A DNA stretch of 64,000 nt from Pelomonas nitida (GTDB taxonomy: Bacteria; Pseudomonadota; Gammaproteobacteria; Burkholderiales; Burkholderiaceae_C), in contig NZ_JBIGIA010000012.1 of NCBI RefSeq assembly GCF_043555975.1, positions 124,001 to 188,000 on the forward strand. Reading direction: 5' to 3'. A program made the position numbers and the translations under genes. The notes beneath the pieces are model-generated. The model worked only from the letters and a program-made list of their open reading frames with translations, had not been told where the DNA came from and did no database searches. Positions within the stretch are counted from its first letter, which is position 1; each line of letters begins with the position of its first letter. Positions 34,658 through 43,343 of the stretch are shown here, piece by piece.

Positions 34658-37387
34658 TCAGAGGGTGGGGGAAACGGGGCGCAGCCGGGATTGAGCGTCA
34701 AGCCATTGCTGCAGGTCCTGGGCCTCAATCGGCTGCTGCAGGCACAGATGCGTACGGGCGGCGACGCGGGTCACGCCGGCATGCACACGCAGCAGCGCCG
34801 GCAAGGGGCTCAGTTGAAGATCATCACGCAACGCCTCGCAACCCTTACGTCGCTGGACAGCGTCGTCGGTCAACTCCGTGGCCCGCAGCAAGGCTAGTTC
34901 TAGCAGGGCGTTGGCGGTTTCAAGGTCTTTGGGTGTCTTGGACCGATCAGCCCGCAACAACTCCAAGAGCCGTTCCACGGTGACCAGCGCGGTGGACTGA
35001 TCTCCCGACTTGCGCAACGCACGTGCATGCAAGCCCACCAATTCGGCGCGCAACGGATGCAAACGCGCGGAAGGAGCGTGGCCAGCCTCCAACGCTGCCA
35101 GACGGTGCAGAAGAGCACCCGTCACGGCTGCTGGCGGCACTGGCCGGCTGCGCAGCAAAGTCACTTCGCTACGGATCAGACTAAAGGCCCATTTGCGATT
35201 CTTCGGGTCGACTTCTGTCAATGTACGAAAGGCTCGAACGGACTGCAATGCGAAAGGCTGGGCCTCGGCGAACCTCTCATCGCGTAGCAACACGTCGGCC
35301 AGCGCGCGAGCGCTGTCTCCCAACTCCTGCTGCCAAGCTTGATCCGCCGGATGACTCGCCAGCAGAGCCTGGGCATGTTCGAGAGCACGATGGAACACCT
35401 GCTCGGCCTGCGCGTATCGACCACGCTGCATAAGCGTTGAACCGAGCCAGCTCAGCGAAGCGGCCCATTCGGCGCGCAAGCTCGCATCCTCAGACCGAGG
35501 CTGCAGTACCCGCTCCATCTTGGCGGTAGCCTGCGTGAATCGATCCTCGGCTTCGGCCAATCGCCCTTGGTCCAACATCAGGATGCCAAGGTTGTTGTCC
35601 GCATAGGCCAGTTCGACCTGGGCATCCAGGTTGGTCGGTTCGGCGGCCAGCCATTGCTGGCTGGCTTCGCGGTAGCGGCCCAAAGCCTCCCCGGCCGGCC
35701 CAAACCGCCTCTGCGTGTACGCCACATGCCCCAGCCAGAAAGCCGCCTGCCCCTGTGCCTTGCGCCATGCGGCAAGCAGGTCAGGCGTGGGCGGGTCGCC
35801 CTGCAGTAGCGCATTGGCCGCCTCCAGCGGCTCGATGGCGGAGTCCAGCTCGCGCTTGGACACCCTCACCTCGCCAATCACCGTCAGCGCCTTGGCGCGC
35901 TGAAGCTTCTCCATCGGGCCGGCTTCCGCGCCTTCGGCGAGAAGGCTCAGCGCCTTGCTGCCCACGTTATCCAGCAGTTCCAACCGCCCAATCGGCCGCA
36001 GCTTGTCAGCGAACTCGCCCAGCATGTAGCTGAGCGCATCCTCGGCCTGCTTACGCCGGACTTGCGCCTGCTGCTCGGCCGCCTCAGCGCGCCGCGCCTG
36101 CAAGGCGCTCACCGCCGTGAGACTCACCAATGCCAGCACCGCCGCCGAGCCTGCCGCCACGGCCCAGCGGTGGCGGCGCACGAAGCGGCTCCACACATAG
36201 AGCCGGCTGTCCGGCCGCGCACTGATGGGCTCATGCGCCAACCAGCGCTGCAGGTCATCGGCAAACGCCTGCGCATTCGGGTAGCGCTCAGCCGGCGACT
36301 TCTTCAGCGCCTTGGCGACGATGGTGTCCAGGTCGCCGCGCAGCTCGCGGGCCTGGCCGGCGATGGCTTCGTCGTCGTGCGCCGCCGCCACGTCGGACAG
36401 GCGCTTGGGCACCAGTTCCACCACCGCCTTCAGGCGGTCGAGCTGGCTTTGCGTGTCGTCGGCCGTCGGGTGGCTGCCGCCCAGCAGCAGGTAGAGCAGC
36501 ACGCCTAAAGCGTAGACGTCAGTGGCCGTGGTCACGTCGGTCTGCTGCACCTGCTCGGGCGCGGCGAAATGCGGCGTGAAGGCGCTGCCGGCGCGCTGCG
36601 TCAGCTCGGTGGCGGCGGCGCCCTGGCTGGCTTGCGTCGCATCGGCGAGCAGCTTGGCGATGCCGAAGTCCAGCAGCTTCACGTCGCCTTGCTCGGTGAC
36701 GAGGATGTTGCTGGGCTTGAGGTCGCGGTGCAGGATGAGCCGCGCATGGGCGTGGGCCACGGCGGCCAGCACGCCCAGGAACAGCCGCACGCGGGCTTCG
36801 ACACCGAGCTGGTGCGCCCGGCAGTAGGCGTCGATGGGCTGGCCGTCTACATACTCCAGCACGAGGTAGGGCTGGCTGGCCTGGCCGGTGTGGTGCAGCC
36901 CGGCGTCGAGCAGCCGGGCGATGTGCGGGTGGGACAGGCGCGCGAGGATTTCGCCCTCGCGGGCGAAGCGGCCGGTGTCGCCACTGCCCAGCACTCCGGC
37001 GGTCAGGAACTTGATGGCCACCTGGCCCTCGAAGCGGCCGTCGGCCCGGCGCGCCAGCCACACGGTGCCCATGCCGCCCTGGCCCAGCTGGCGCTCCAGC
37101 ACGTAGGGGCCGATGGCCTGGCCGGCGAGGTCGGGCGGCGGCCCAGGCTCGTCGCCGGGCATGGCGGCCAGCGCGTCGTTCCACTGGGCGATGACGGGCT
37201 CGCTCATGAAGCCTTGCTGCTCCAGCCCGTCGGCGCGGGCCAGCAGGCGCTGGAGCTGGTCGGCGGTGTCGGCGTCCTGCGCCTGCAGCTCGGCCAGGCG
37301 GGCGGCGCGGGCGGGTGGGGCCAGGTCCAGCAGCTCGTCGAGCAGGGGGCTCAGGGACAGCCAGCGCTGTTTGTCCAGCGGGTCCAT
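34658..37387 (-). CDS. Serine/threonine protein kinase with TPR-like C-terminal half
   Basis: A 909-residue bacterial Hanks-type kinase. The N-terminal helical part (1-90) is followed by the kinase domain (about 94-385): glycine loop GQGGMGTVW (102-110), Lys126 in AIKFL, HRDLKPSN with Asp222, and DFG at 240-242 in LLDFGIAK. A single membrane helix lies at about 408-430, then a long helical, TPR-like region to the end. The kinase is predicted active and membrane-anchored. It starts one base after the ECF sigma gene ends and is followed by a small unknown gene. This ECF/kinase pairing suggests phosphorylation control of the sigma factor, which is inference. Confidence 0.92.
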   Translation of the reverse strand: MDPLDKQRWLSLSPLLDELLDLAPPARAARLAELQAQDADTADQLQRLLARADGLEQQGFMSEPVIAQWNDALAAMPGDEPGPPPDLAGQAIGPYVLERQLGQGGMGTVWLARRADGRFEGQVAIKFLTAGVLGSGDTGRFAREGEILARLSHPHIARLLDAGLHHTGQASQPYLVLEYVDGQPIDAYCRAHQLGVEARVRLFLGVLAAVAHAHARLILHRDLKPSNILVTEQGDVKLLDFGIAKLLADATQASQGAAATELTQRAGSAFTPHFAAPEQVQQTDVTTATDVYALGVLLYLLLGGSHPTADDTQSQLDRLKAVVELVPKRLSDVAAAHDDEAIAGQARELRGDLDTIVAKALKKSPAERYPNAQAFADDLQRWLAHEPISARPDSRLYVWSRFVRRHRWAVAAGSAAVLALVSLTAVSALQARRAEAAEQQAQVRRKQAEDALSYMLGEFADKLRPIGRLELLDNVGSKALSLLAEGAEAGPMEKLQRAKALTVIGEVRVSKRELDSAIEPLEAANALLQGDPPTPDLLAAWRKAQGQAAFWLGHVAYTQRRFGPAGEALGRYREASQQWLAAEPTNLDAQVELAYADNNLGILMLDQGRLAEAEDRFTQATAKMERVLQPRSEDASLRAEWAASLSWLGSTLMQRGRYAQAEQVFHRALEHAQALLASHPADQAWQQELGDSARALADVLLRDERFAEAQPFALQSVRAFRTLTEVDPKNRKWAFSLIRSEVTLLRSRPVPPAAVTGALLHRLAALEAGHAPSARLHPLRAELVGLHARALRKSGDQSTALVTVERLLELLRADRSKTPKDLETANALLELALLRATELTDDAVQRRKGCEALRDDLQLSPLPALLRVHAGVTRVAARTHLCLQQPIEAQDLQQWLDAQSRLRPVSPTL

Positions 37388-37388
37388 G

Positions 37389-37940
37389 TCAGGCCAGGCT
37401 CAGTGACAGGAACAGCCGCGCCTTCTGCCAGTCGCGCTGCACGGTGCGCTCGGTGACGCCCAGCGCACCGGCGATGTCCTGCTCGCGCAGGCCGGCGAAG
37501 TAGCGCATCTCGACGACCTGGGCCAGGCGCGGCTCCAGCTGCGCGAGTTCGTCCAGCGCCTCGTGCACGCGCAGCAGCTCGGTGTCGCCGCTGGGCAGTT
37601 GCTCGACCAGGGCGGTGTCCAGCGTCAGGTGTTGCTGCCCGCCACCGCGCCGTTCGGCCTGGCGGGCCCGCACCTGGTCGATGACGACCGAGCGCATCGC
37701 CTGCGCCGCGTAGGCCAGGAAGTGCCGGCGGTCGGGGAAGTCGGCGCCATCGGCTCCGGCCAGACGAAGCCAGGCCTCGTGAACCAGGGCGGTGGTGTCC
37801 AGCAGCGTGAGATGACCCGCCTGCCGCACGTGGCGGCGCGCCAGGCGTTGCAGGTCGCCATAAAGCTGGGCCACCACCTGGTCGGCGGCGGCGCGATCGC
37901 CCCGACGGGCCGACTGCAGCAGCTGCGTGATCTCGTTCAC
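37389..37940 (-). CDS. ECF sigma factor of the kinase-linked (TIGR02999-like) type
   Basis: A 183-residue sigma factor. The start is a GTG at 37940 (MNEITQLLQSARRGDRAAADQV). Region 2 includes LYGDLQRLARRHVRQAGHLTLLDTTALVHEAWLRL and FLAYAAQAMRSVVIDQVRAR; region 4 has the helix-turn-helix REQDIAGALGVTERTVQRDWQKAR. This subgroup is often encoded beside Ser/Thr kinases with WD40 or TPR extensions, as here. No anti-sigma factor is visible, so the kinase may take that control role. It is divergent from the GGDEF-like gene. Confidence 0.9.
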   Translation of the reverse strand: MNEITQLLQSARRGDRAAADQVVAQLYGDLQRLARRHVRQAGHLTLLDTTALVHEAWLRLAGADGADFPDRRHFLAYAAQAMRSVVIDQVRARQAERRGGGQQHLTLDTALVEQLPSGDTELLRVHEALDELAQLEPRLAQVVEMRYFAGLREQDIAGALGVTERTVQRDWQKARLFLSLSLA

Positions 37941-38151
37941 CGGCCGGACTCTAACGGCTGCGTGCGTCGGAATCGTGGCGCCGACGCGGCGGTATCGCAC
38001 CTGCAACGAAATATTTCCGTGGCGATGACGGGATTTGCCCACCCGCCCCGTTCTGTTCGATGAGAACCCTGTGAAGCGCGATGGCAACGGCGCGCACGGC
38101 CCGACCGCCAGCAAGGGTTCTCCCTGTACCGACCCACATCACCACAACGTC

Positions 38152-38652
38152 ATGCCTCAACCACAGATGATCGCCAGCGACGAACCGCCCGCCTCCTCCC
38201 GCAGTTGTGTCACGGCGCCGTTGCCGCGCGTCGATTCACTGGCCGCGCTGGGGCTGCGCGTGTCGCGCCTGTTCGCGCAATGCCGCCGCCAGAACGCGCA
38301 GCTGGCCATGCTGTGGGTGGCGGTGGACCTGCAGATGCGCCCCGGCGAGAGCATGGACGTCGACGCGCGCGACGAGCTGATCGATGCCGTCAGCCAGCGG
38401 CTGCGCCACCGCGTGCGCGGCGTGGACGAAGTGCTGCGCGTGGGCGAGCAGAGCTTCGCGGTGCTGCTGCCGTCGGCGGGCTCGCTGGAGTCGGACATCG
38501 TGGAGCAGCGGCTGCTGCAGGCCGTGCGCGGCAGCTACGGCATGGACGAGCGCGTCGTGCAATTGACCGTGCGGGTGGGCCGTTCGCTGTTCCCCGAGCA
38601 CGGGCGCAACGGCGCGGAGCTGGCCGAGGTGGCGCGCCGCCTGGCGGAGTGA
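38152..38652 (+). CDS. Degenerate GGDEF-domain protein
   Basis: A 166-residue protein. Residues about 30-160 resemble a GGDEF diguanylate cyclase domain: LAMLWVAVDLQMRPG, a helix DELIDAVSQRLRHRVRGVDEVLRVG and a motif position reading GEQSF instead of GGDEF, then AVLLPSAG and VGRSLFPEHGRNGAELAEVA. The changed active-site motif predicts no cyclase activity. It might bind GTP or c-di-GMP or act as a scaffold. There is no membrane or sensor domain. It stands alone and divergent from the ECF sigma gene. Confidence 0.78.
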   Translation: MPQPQMIASDEPPASSRSCVTAPLPRVDSLAALGLRVSRLFAQCRRQNAQLAMLWVAVDLQMRPGESMDVDARDELIDAVSQRLRHRVRGVDEVLRVGEQSFAVLLPSAGSLESDIVEQRLLQAVRGSYGMDERVVQLTVRVGRSLFPEHGRNGAELAEVARRLAE

Positions 38653-38692
38653 CGGGTCGGCCCTCTCACAAGCCCGGGGGACGGGCGAAGCT

Positions 38693-38941
38693 CTAGCCCG
38701 GATATTTCGCGAAGCCGGCCCGCGCCGACCTGCAACACCGATGAACACGGCGATCTCGCCGTTCAACGTGATATCCACTTTGGCTTCACGGGCCTACGCG
38801 GGCTTGCGCGGCGCCAGGCTTGTCGGCTGCACCTCAACTCCTCGCCAATGCCTACGGGCATTGGCTGCGGCCGTCTCGGCGCATCCCCCGGCGCCTGGCA
38901 TCCACGCAATTCCCGCGTACTTCGCGAGATATCCGGGCTAG
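38693..38941. mobile_element. MITE-like element with 22-base terminal inverted repeats
   Basis: The left end (38693-38714) begins CTAGCCCGGATATTTCGCG and the right end (38920-38941) is its inverted copy with one mismatch. The 249-base element encodes no plausible protein and ends two bases from the livF stop codon. No clear target-site duplication is seen. Confidence 0.65.
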
Positions 38942-38943
38942 GC

Positions 38944-39651
38944 TCAAACCTCCAGCCACTCCTTGCGAACGTGGGCGTTGGCGCGCAGTTCGGCCGGGCT
39001 GCCCTCGAAGACGATGCGGCCGTGCCCCATGACGTAGCAGCGCTCGGAGATGTCGAGCGCGATGGCCAGCTTCTGCTCCACCAGCAGCACGGCGATGCCG
39101 CGCGCCTTCAGCGCCTTCAGGTACTCGGCCACCAGCTCGACGATCTTGGGCGCCAGGCCCTCGGTGGGCTCGTCGATCATGATGAGGTCGGGGTCGCCCA
39201 TCAGCGTGCGGCACAGCGTGAGCATCTGCTGCTCGCCGCCCGACAGCACGCCGGCCTCGGTGTGCTGGCGCTCCTTGAGGCGCGGGAACATGCGGTACAT
39301 GTCGTCGAAGCTCCACCGGGGCTTCCTGGCCCCGGACTTCTCGCCCAGCATCAGGTTCTGGTGCACGGTGAGCCTGGGGAAGATGTCGCGGTTCTCGGGC
39401 ACGTAGCCCAGCCCCAGGTGCGCGATCTCGTAGGCCTTGCGGCCCACCAGCTCCGCATCACCGAACGTCACGGAGCCGGTGGCGTCGACCTGCCCCATGA
39501 TGGCCTTGACCATCGTGGAGCGGCCCGCGCCGTTGCGGCCCAGCAGGCTGACGATCTCGCCCGGGTTGACTGCCAAGCTCACGCCGTGCAGCACATGGCT
39601 CTTGCCGTAGAAGGCGTGCAGGTTGTCCAGCTTGAGTTGACGGCCGGTCAT
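38944..39651 (-). CDS. livF: Branched-chain amino acid-type ABC transporter ATPase LivF
   Basis: A 235-residue cytoplasmic ATPase that powers a Liv-type importer. The Walker A motif reads GRNGAGRST (about residues 39-47), with Arg where Lys is usual. The signature is LSGGEQQML and Walker B is LIMIDEPTEGL. The Arg variant occurs in some LivF proteins, but activity should be checked. The start codon overlaps the third mini-ORF of the 86-base repeat array (ATGA). The stop lies two bases from the MITE-like element. Confidence 0.93.
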   Translation of the reverse strand: MTGRQLKLDNLHAFYGKSHVLHGVSLAVNPGEIVSLLGRNGAGRSTMVKAIMGQVDATGSVTFGDAELVGRKAYEIAHLGLGYVPENRDIFPRLTVHQNLMLGEKSGARKPRWSFDDMYRMFPRLKERQHTEAGVLSGGEQQMLTLCRTLMGDPDLIMIDEPTEGLAPKIVELVAEYLKALKARGIAVLLVEQKLAIALDISERCYVMGHGRIVFEGSPAELRANAHVRKEWLEV

Positions 39652-39909
39652 AGATGCCCCTCGCCTTGCGGGTACGCCAGGCGGTCCCCCGAGGGGACGT
39701 GCGCCGGCTTGGGAGCGGCCCTGCGCTCGGCGCTCATAGATGCCCCTCGCCTTGCGGGTACGCCAGGCGGTCCCCCGAGGGGACGTGCGCCGGCTTGGGA
39801 GCGGCCCTGCGCTCGGCGCTCATGGATGCCCCTCGCCTTGCGGGTACGCCAGGCGGTCCCCCGAGGGGGCGTGCGCCGGCTTGGGAGCGGCCCTGCGCTC
39901 GGCGCTCAT
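39648..39909 (-). repeat. Three tandem 86-base repeats forming coupled mini-ORFs
   Basis: Three near-identical 86-base units lie between livG and livF. On the minus strand each unit encodes a 29-residue ORF starting MSAERRAAPKPAH and ending GEGH(L/P), with TGA. The ORFs (39820-39909, 39734-39823, 39648-39737) overlap each other, the livG stop and the livF start by ATGA at every junction. Each also contains a GTCCCC-CGA-GGGGAC-type hairpin (less perfect in the copy next to livG). The whole array could keep ribosomes running from livG to livF or tune livF output. Confidence 0.85.
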
Positions 39910-40676
39910 GGATGCACCTCGGCGAGCACCGACCCGAGGTAGGCCTCCTGCACGCGCGCATTGGCGCGCACGGCGTCGGGCGTGTCGAAGGCGATGACCT
40001 CACCGTAGACGAGCACGGCGATCTTGTCGGCCAGGCCGAACACGACGCCCATGTCGTGCTCCACGGTCAGTAGTGTCTTGCCCACGGTCACCTCGCGGAT
40101 GAGCTGGATGAAACGCAGGGTCTCGCTCTTGCTCATGCCGGCGGTGGGTTCGTCCAGCAGGATGACGCTGGCGCCGCCGGCGATGGTGATGCCGATCTCC
40201 AGCGCGCGCGCCTCGGCGTAGGTGAGGTTCATGGCCAGTACGTCGCGGCGGCGGTCGAGGCGGATCATCTTCAGCACCTGCTCGGCGCGGTCGTTGGCGT
40301 CGCCCAGGTTGCCGAGGAACTTCCAGAACGCATAGCGGTGGCCCAGGCTCCACAGCACGGCGCAGCGCAGGTTCTCGAACACGCTCAGACGCGTGAACAG
40401 GTTGGAGACCTGGAAACTGCGCGACAGACCCAGGCGGTTGACCTCGAAGGGCTTGCGGCCGTCGATGCGCCCGCCGTGCAGCAGGATCTCGCCGGACGTT
40501 GGCGCAAAGCGCCCGCTGATGAGGTTGAACAGCGTGCTCTTGCCCGCGCCGTTGGGACCGATGATGGCCACGCGCTCGCCCGGCTGCACGGCCAGGTTGG
40601 CGCCGCGGATGATCTCGCTCTTGCCGAAGCGCTTGCGCACGTCGCGCAGTTCGAGCGCACAGGACGTCGGCCTCAT
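39906..40676 (-). CDS. livG: Branched-chain amino acid-type ABC transporter ATPase LivG
   Basis: A 256-residue ATPase, second of the Liv pair. The start MRPTSCALELRDVRKRFG was chosen to give the usual length. Walker A is GPNGAGKST (about 38-46), Walker B VILLDEPTAGM, and H-loop VEHDMGVVF. The family-typical NLTYAEARALEIGITIA replaces a strict LSGGQ signature, which is common in LivG. The gene is downstream of livM and upstream of the mini-ORF array. Confidence 0.94.
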   Translation of the reverse strand: MRPTSCALELRDVRKRFGKSEIIRGANLAVQPGERVAIIGPNGAGKSTLFNLISGRFAPTSGEILLHGGRIDGRKPFEVNRLGLSRSFQVSNLFTRLSVFENLRCAVLWSLGHRYAFWKFLGNLGDANDRAEQVLKMIRLDRRRDVLAMNLTYAEARALEIGITIAGGASVILLDEPTAGMSKSETLRFIQLIREVTVGKTLLTVEHDMGVVFGLADKIAVLVYGEVIAFDTPDAVRANARVQEAYLGSVLAEVHP

Positions 40677-40806
40677 CCAGCGCCCCCTTGAACACGCCGC
40701 GTGGCTGCCACACGAACAGCAAGCCCAGTGACCACCGTGGCACTGGCGTCGCCAGGCCACCGGTGGTGCATCCCGGAGAGGGCGGCCGTCAGGCCGTAGG
40801 GGGTGG

Positions 40807-42102
40807 TCACAGACTTTCCCTCCGCTTGATGAGCTTCTCGATCTCTTCCTGGATCTCGCCCCACTGCTGCACGTACTGGCGGCGCGCCAGCTCGAACAGC
40901 CCCGCACCCACGGCCACCAAGAGGCCGGCGCCGAACCAGGCGTCGGCGCCGCCGGCGTTCAACGTGGCGCCCAGGAAGCGCAGCTGCGGGCCCAGCGCCT
41001 CGTTGAGCTGGCGGTGGTAGACCATCTCGATCATGGCGGCCGCGCCGGCCAGCGCCGTCAGCGCGGCGCCGCCCAGCGCGAGGTAGGACACCCAGATGCG
41101 CCCCAGCTTGCCGTAGGCGGCCACGCGCAGGTTCATCAGCAGCAGGCTGGCCACGCCGCCCGGCGCGTACATCACCATGAACAGGAAGATCAGCCCCAGG
41201 TACAGCAGCCAGGCCTGCGTGAGTTCCGACAACAGCACGCCGCACAACACCATCAGCACCGCCCCGATGACCGGGCCGAAGAAGAAGGTCGCGCCGCCCA
41301 GGAAGGTGAACAGCAGGTAGGCGCCCGAGCGCGTGGCGTGCAGCACCTCACCGTTGACGATCTCGGTGTTGATGGCGCTCAAGCCCCCCGCGATGCCGGC
41401 GAAGAAGCCCGAGATCGTGAACGCGAGGAAGCGCACCCAGTGCGTGTCGTAGCCGATGAACTCGACGCGCTCGGGGTTGTCGCGCACAGCGTTGAGCATG
41501 CGGCCCAGCGGCGTGCGCGTCAGCGCGAACATGGCCGCCGTGCAGACGAAGCAATAGGCGGCGACGAGGTAGTAGACCTGGATCTGCGGCCCGAACGTGA
41601 TGCCCAGCACCGGCGCGCCGACGACGCGGTTGCTGGACACGCCGCCCTCCCCGCCCGAGAACTCGGGCAGCATCAGCGCCAGCGCGAAGACGAGTTCGCC
41701 GATGCCCAGCGTGATCATTGCGAACGGCGTGCCGGCCTTCTTGGTGGACACATAACCCAGCAGCGCCGCGGCCACCATGCCGGCCAGGCCGCCCACCAGC
41801 GGCACCAGGCTCACTGGGAGGCCCAGCGTGCCGGCGCCCACCTTGTTCAGCGCATGGATGGCCAGGAAGGCCCCGAGCCCGCTGTAGACGGCGTGGCCGA
41901 AGCTCAGCATGCCGCCCTGCCCCAGCAGGATGTTGTAGGCCAGGCAGGCAATGATGCCGATGCCCATCTGCGTGAGCAGCGTCTGCGCGAGGCCGCTGGT
42001 CCACAGGCGCGGGGCGACCAGCAGCACCAGCGCGAAGGCGCCCCAGACGAACCAGCGCCCGACGCTGTAGGGCTTGAAGTGGAATTCCTTCGTCGCGGCC
42101 AT
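40807..42102 (-). CDS. livM: Branched-chain amino acid-type ABC transporter permease LivM
   Basis: A 431-residue inner-membrane permease with eight or nine helices. The typical segments are LAYNILLGQGGMLSFGHAVYSG (residues about 53-73), GTPFAMITLGIGELVFA and the EAA-like loop NPERVEFIGYDTHWVRF. The last about 70 residues, after a ninth helix, form an unusual C-terminal extension with EIQEEIEKLIKRRESL. The length is longer than E. coli LivM's core. It lies between livH and livG in the operon. Confidence 0.93.
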   Translation of the reverse strand: MAATKEFHFKPYSVGRWFVWGAFALVLLVAPRLWTSGLAQTLLTQMGIGIIACLAYNILLGQGGMLSFGHAVYSGLGAFLAIHALNKVGAGTLGLPVSLVPLVGGLAGMVAAALLGYVSTKKAGTPFAMITLGIGELVFALALMLPEFSGGEGGVSSNRVVGAPVLGITFGPQIQVYYLVAAYCFVCTAAMFALTRTPLGRMLNAVRDNPERVEFIGYDTHWVRFLAFTISGFFAGIAGGLSAINTEIVNGEVLHATRSGAYLLFTFLGGATFFFGPVIGAVLMVLCGVLLSELTQAWLLYLGLIFLFMVMYAPGGVASLLLMNLRVAAYGKLGRIWVSYLALGGAALTALAGAAAMIEMVYHRQLNEALGPQLRFLGATLNAGGADAWFGAGLLVAVGAGLFELARRQYVQQWGEIQEEIEKLIKRRESL

Positions 42103-42186
42103 CAGTCCTCCCGCCGGGCCGCCCCAAGGGAGGACAGCGCCCCCTCGGGGGGCAGTGAACGAAGTGAGCGTGGGGGCGCCATGACT
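42103..42186 (-). other. Short GC-rich spacer between livH and livM
   Basis: An 84-base spacer with a GCGCCCCCTCGGGGGGC-type hairpin similar in character to the element in the livG-livF repeats. It could act as a processing or polarity element. Confidence 0.35.
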
Positions 42187-43203
42187 TCAGTCTTCTCTCG
42201 TCCCGAGCAAGCCCTTGGGCCGGAAGATCAGCATCAGCACCATCAGCAGATAGGGCAGGATCTGCGCCACGTCTTTCAGCGCCAGGCGCAGCACCGGGTA
42301 GCCGGGGGTGTCGGGGGAGACGGTGACGCCCAGCGACGCCAGCGCCGAGGCCAGCGACGCGTCGACGGTCAGCGGCAGCGTCTGCAGCAGGCCGATGACC
42401 AGCGACGCGATGAAGGCACCGGCCAGCGAGCCGACGCCGCCCACCACCACCACGACGAAGATGATGGAGCCGACGATGGCGGCCATGTGGGGCTCGGTGA
42501 CGAAGGTGATGCCGCCGATGACGCCGGCCAGCGCCGCGAGCGCACAGCCGCTGCCGAACACCAGCATCAACACGCGAGGCACGTTGTGGCCCAGCGCCTC
42601 GACCATCTCCGGATGCGTCAGCGAGGCCTGGATGACCAGACCCACGCGCGTTCGCGTGAGCAGCAGCCACAGCGCCAGCAGCATCAGCAGTGCCACGGCC
42701 ATCATGAAGGCGCGCGTGAGCGGAAAGGTGGAGCACTGTGCTGCATCGCACAGCGCCAGCGCCGCCCTGCCCAGCACGACGGAGAAGCCTTGCGCGGGCG
42801 ACGAGACGATGGTGAACGCCGAGCCCTGAAGCGCAGGCGGCGGCGTGAACGGCACGGCCGTGCGGCCCCACACCAGCTGCACCAGCTCCAGCACGACATA
42901 GGACAGGCCGAAGGTGATCAGCAGCTCCGGCACATGGCCGAACTTGTGCACGCGCCGCAATGCGAAGCGCTCGAAGCCCGCACCCAGCAGCCCCACGCCC
43001 AGCGGCGCCAGCAGCAGCGCCGACCAGAAGCCCACCACGCCCACCAGCGAGTAGGCGATGTAGGCGCCCAGCATGTAGAAGCTCGCATGCGCGAAGTTCA
43101 GCACGCCCATCATGCTGAAGATCAGCGTCAGCCCGGCGCTGAGCATGAACAGCAGCAGGCCGGACGACAGGCCGTTCAGCAGGTTGATGAAGACTTGATC
43201 CAA
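42187..43203 (-). CDS. livH: Branched-chain amino acid-type ABC transporter permease LivH
   Basis: A 338-residue permease with about eight helices. The start is a TTG at 43203 (MDQVFINLLNGLSSGLLLFMLS), preceded by AAAGGG; an upstream extension looks unlikely. Typical segments are SAGLTLIFSMMGVLNFAHASFYMLGAYIAY-like (about residues 20-50), RVLMLVFGSGCALAALAGVIGG and VVVVVGGVGSLAGAFIASLVIG. It is second in the operon after the substrate-binding protein. Together with LivM, LivF and LivG it forms a complete importer. Confidence 0.93.
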   Translation of the reverse strand: MDQVFINLLNGLSSGLLLFMLSAGLTLIFSMMGVLNFAHASFYMLGAYIAYSLVGVVGFWSALLLAPLGVGLLGAGFERFALRRVHKFGHVPELLITFGLSYVVLELVQLVWGRTAVPFTPPPALQGSAFTIVSSPAQGFSVVLGRAALALCDAAQCSTFPLTRAFMMAVALLMLLALWLLLTRTRVGLVIQASLTHPEMVEALGHNVPRVLMLVFGSGCALAALAGVIGGITFVTEPHMAAIVGSIIFVVVVVGGVGSLAGAFIASLVIGLLQTLPLTVDASLASALASLGVTVSPDTPGYPVLRLALKDVAQILPYLLMVLMLIFRPKGLLGTRED

Positions 43204-43343
43204 GACCGCCCTTTCAAAGACCGCGCTCCCGGCTGAGCCGGATTGCGTCGCGAGCAAGCCAAGGTTGGGTCGAAGCGCACAGCCGTACACCCGTACGGCG
43301 AGCACTGCAGGCCCAAGATCGGCTTGCGCAGCAGCAAGACGGC

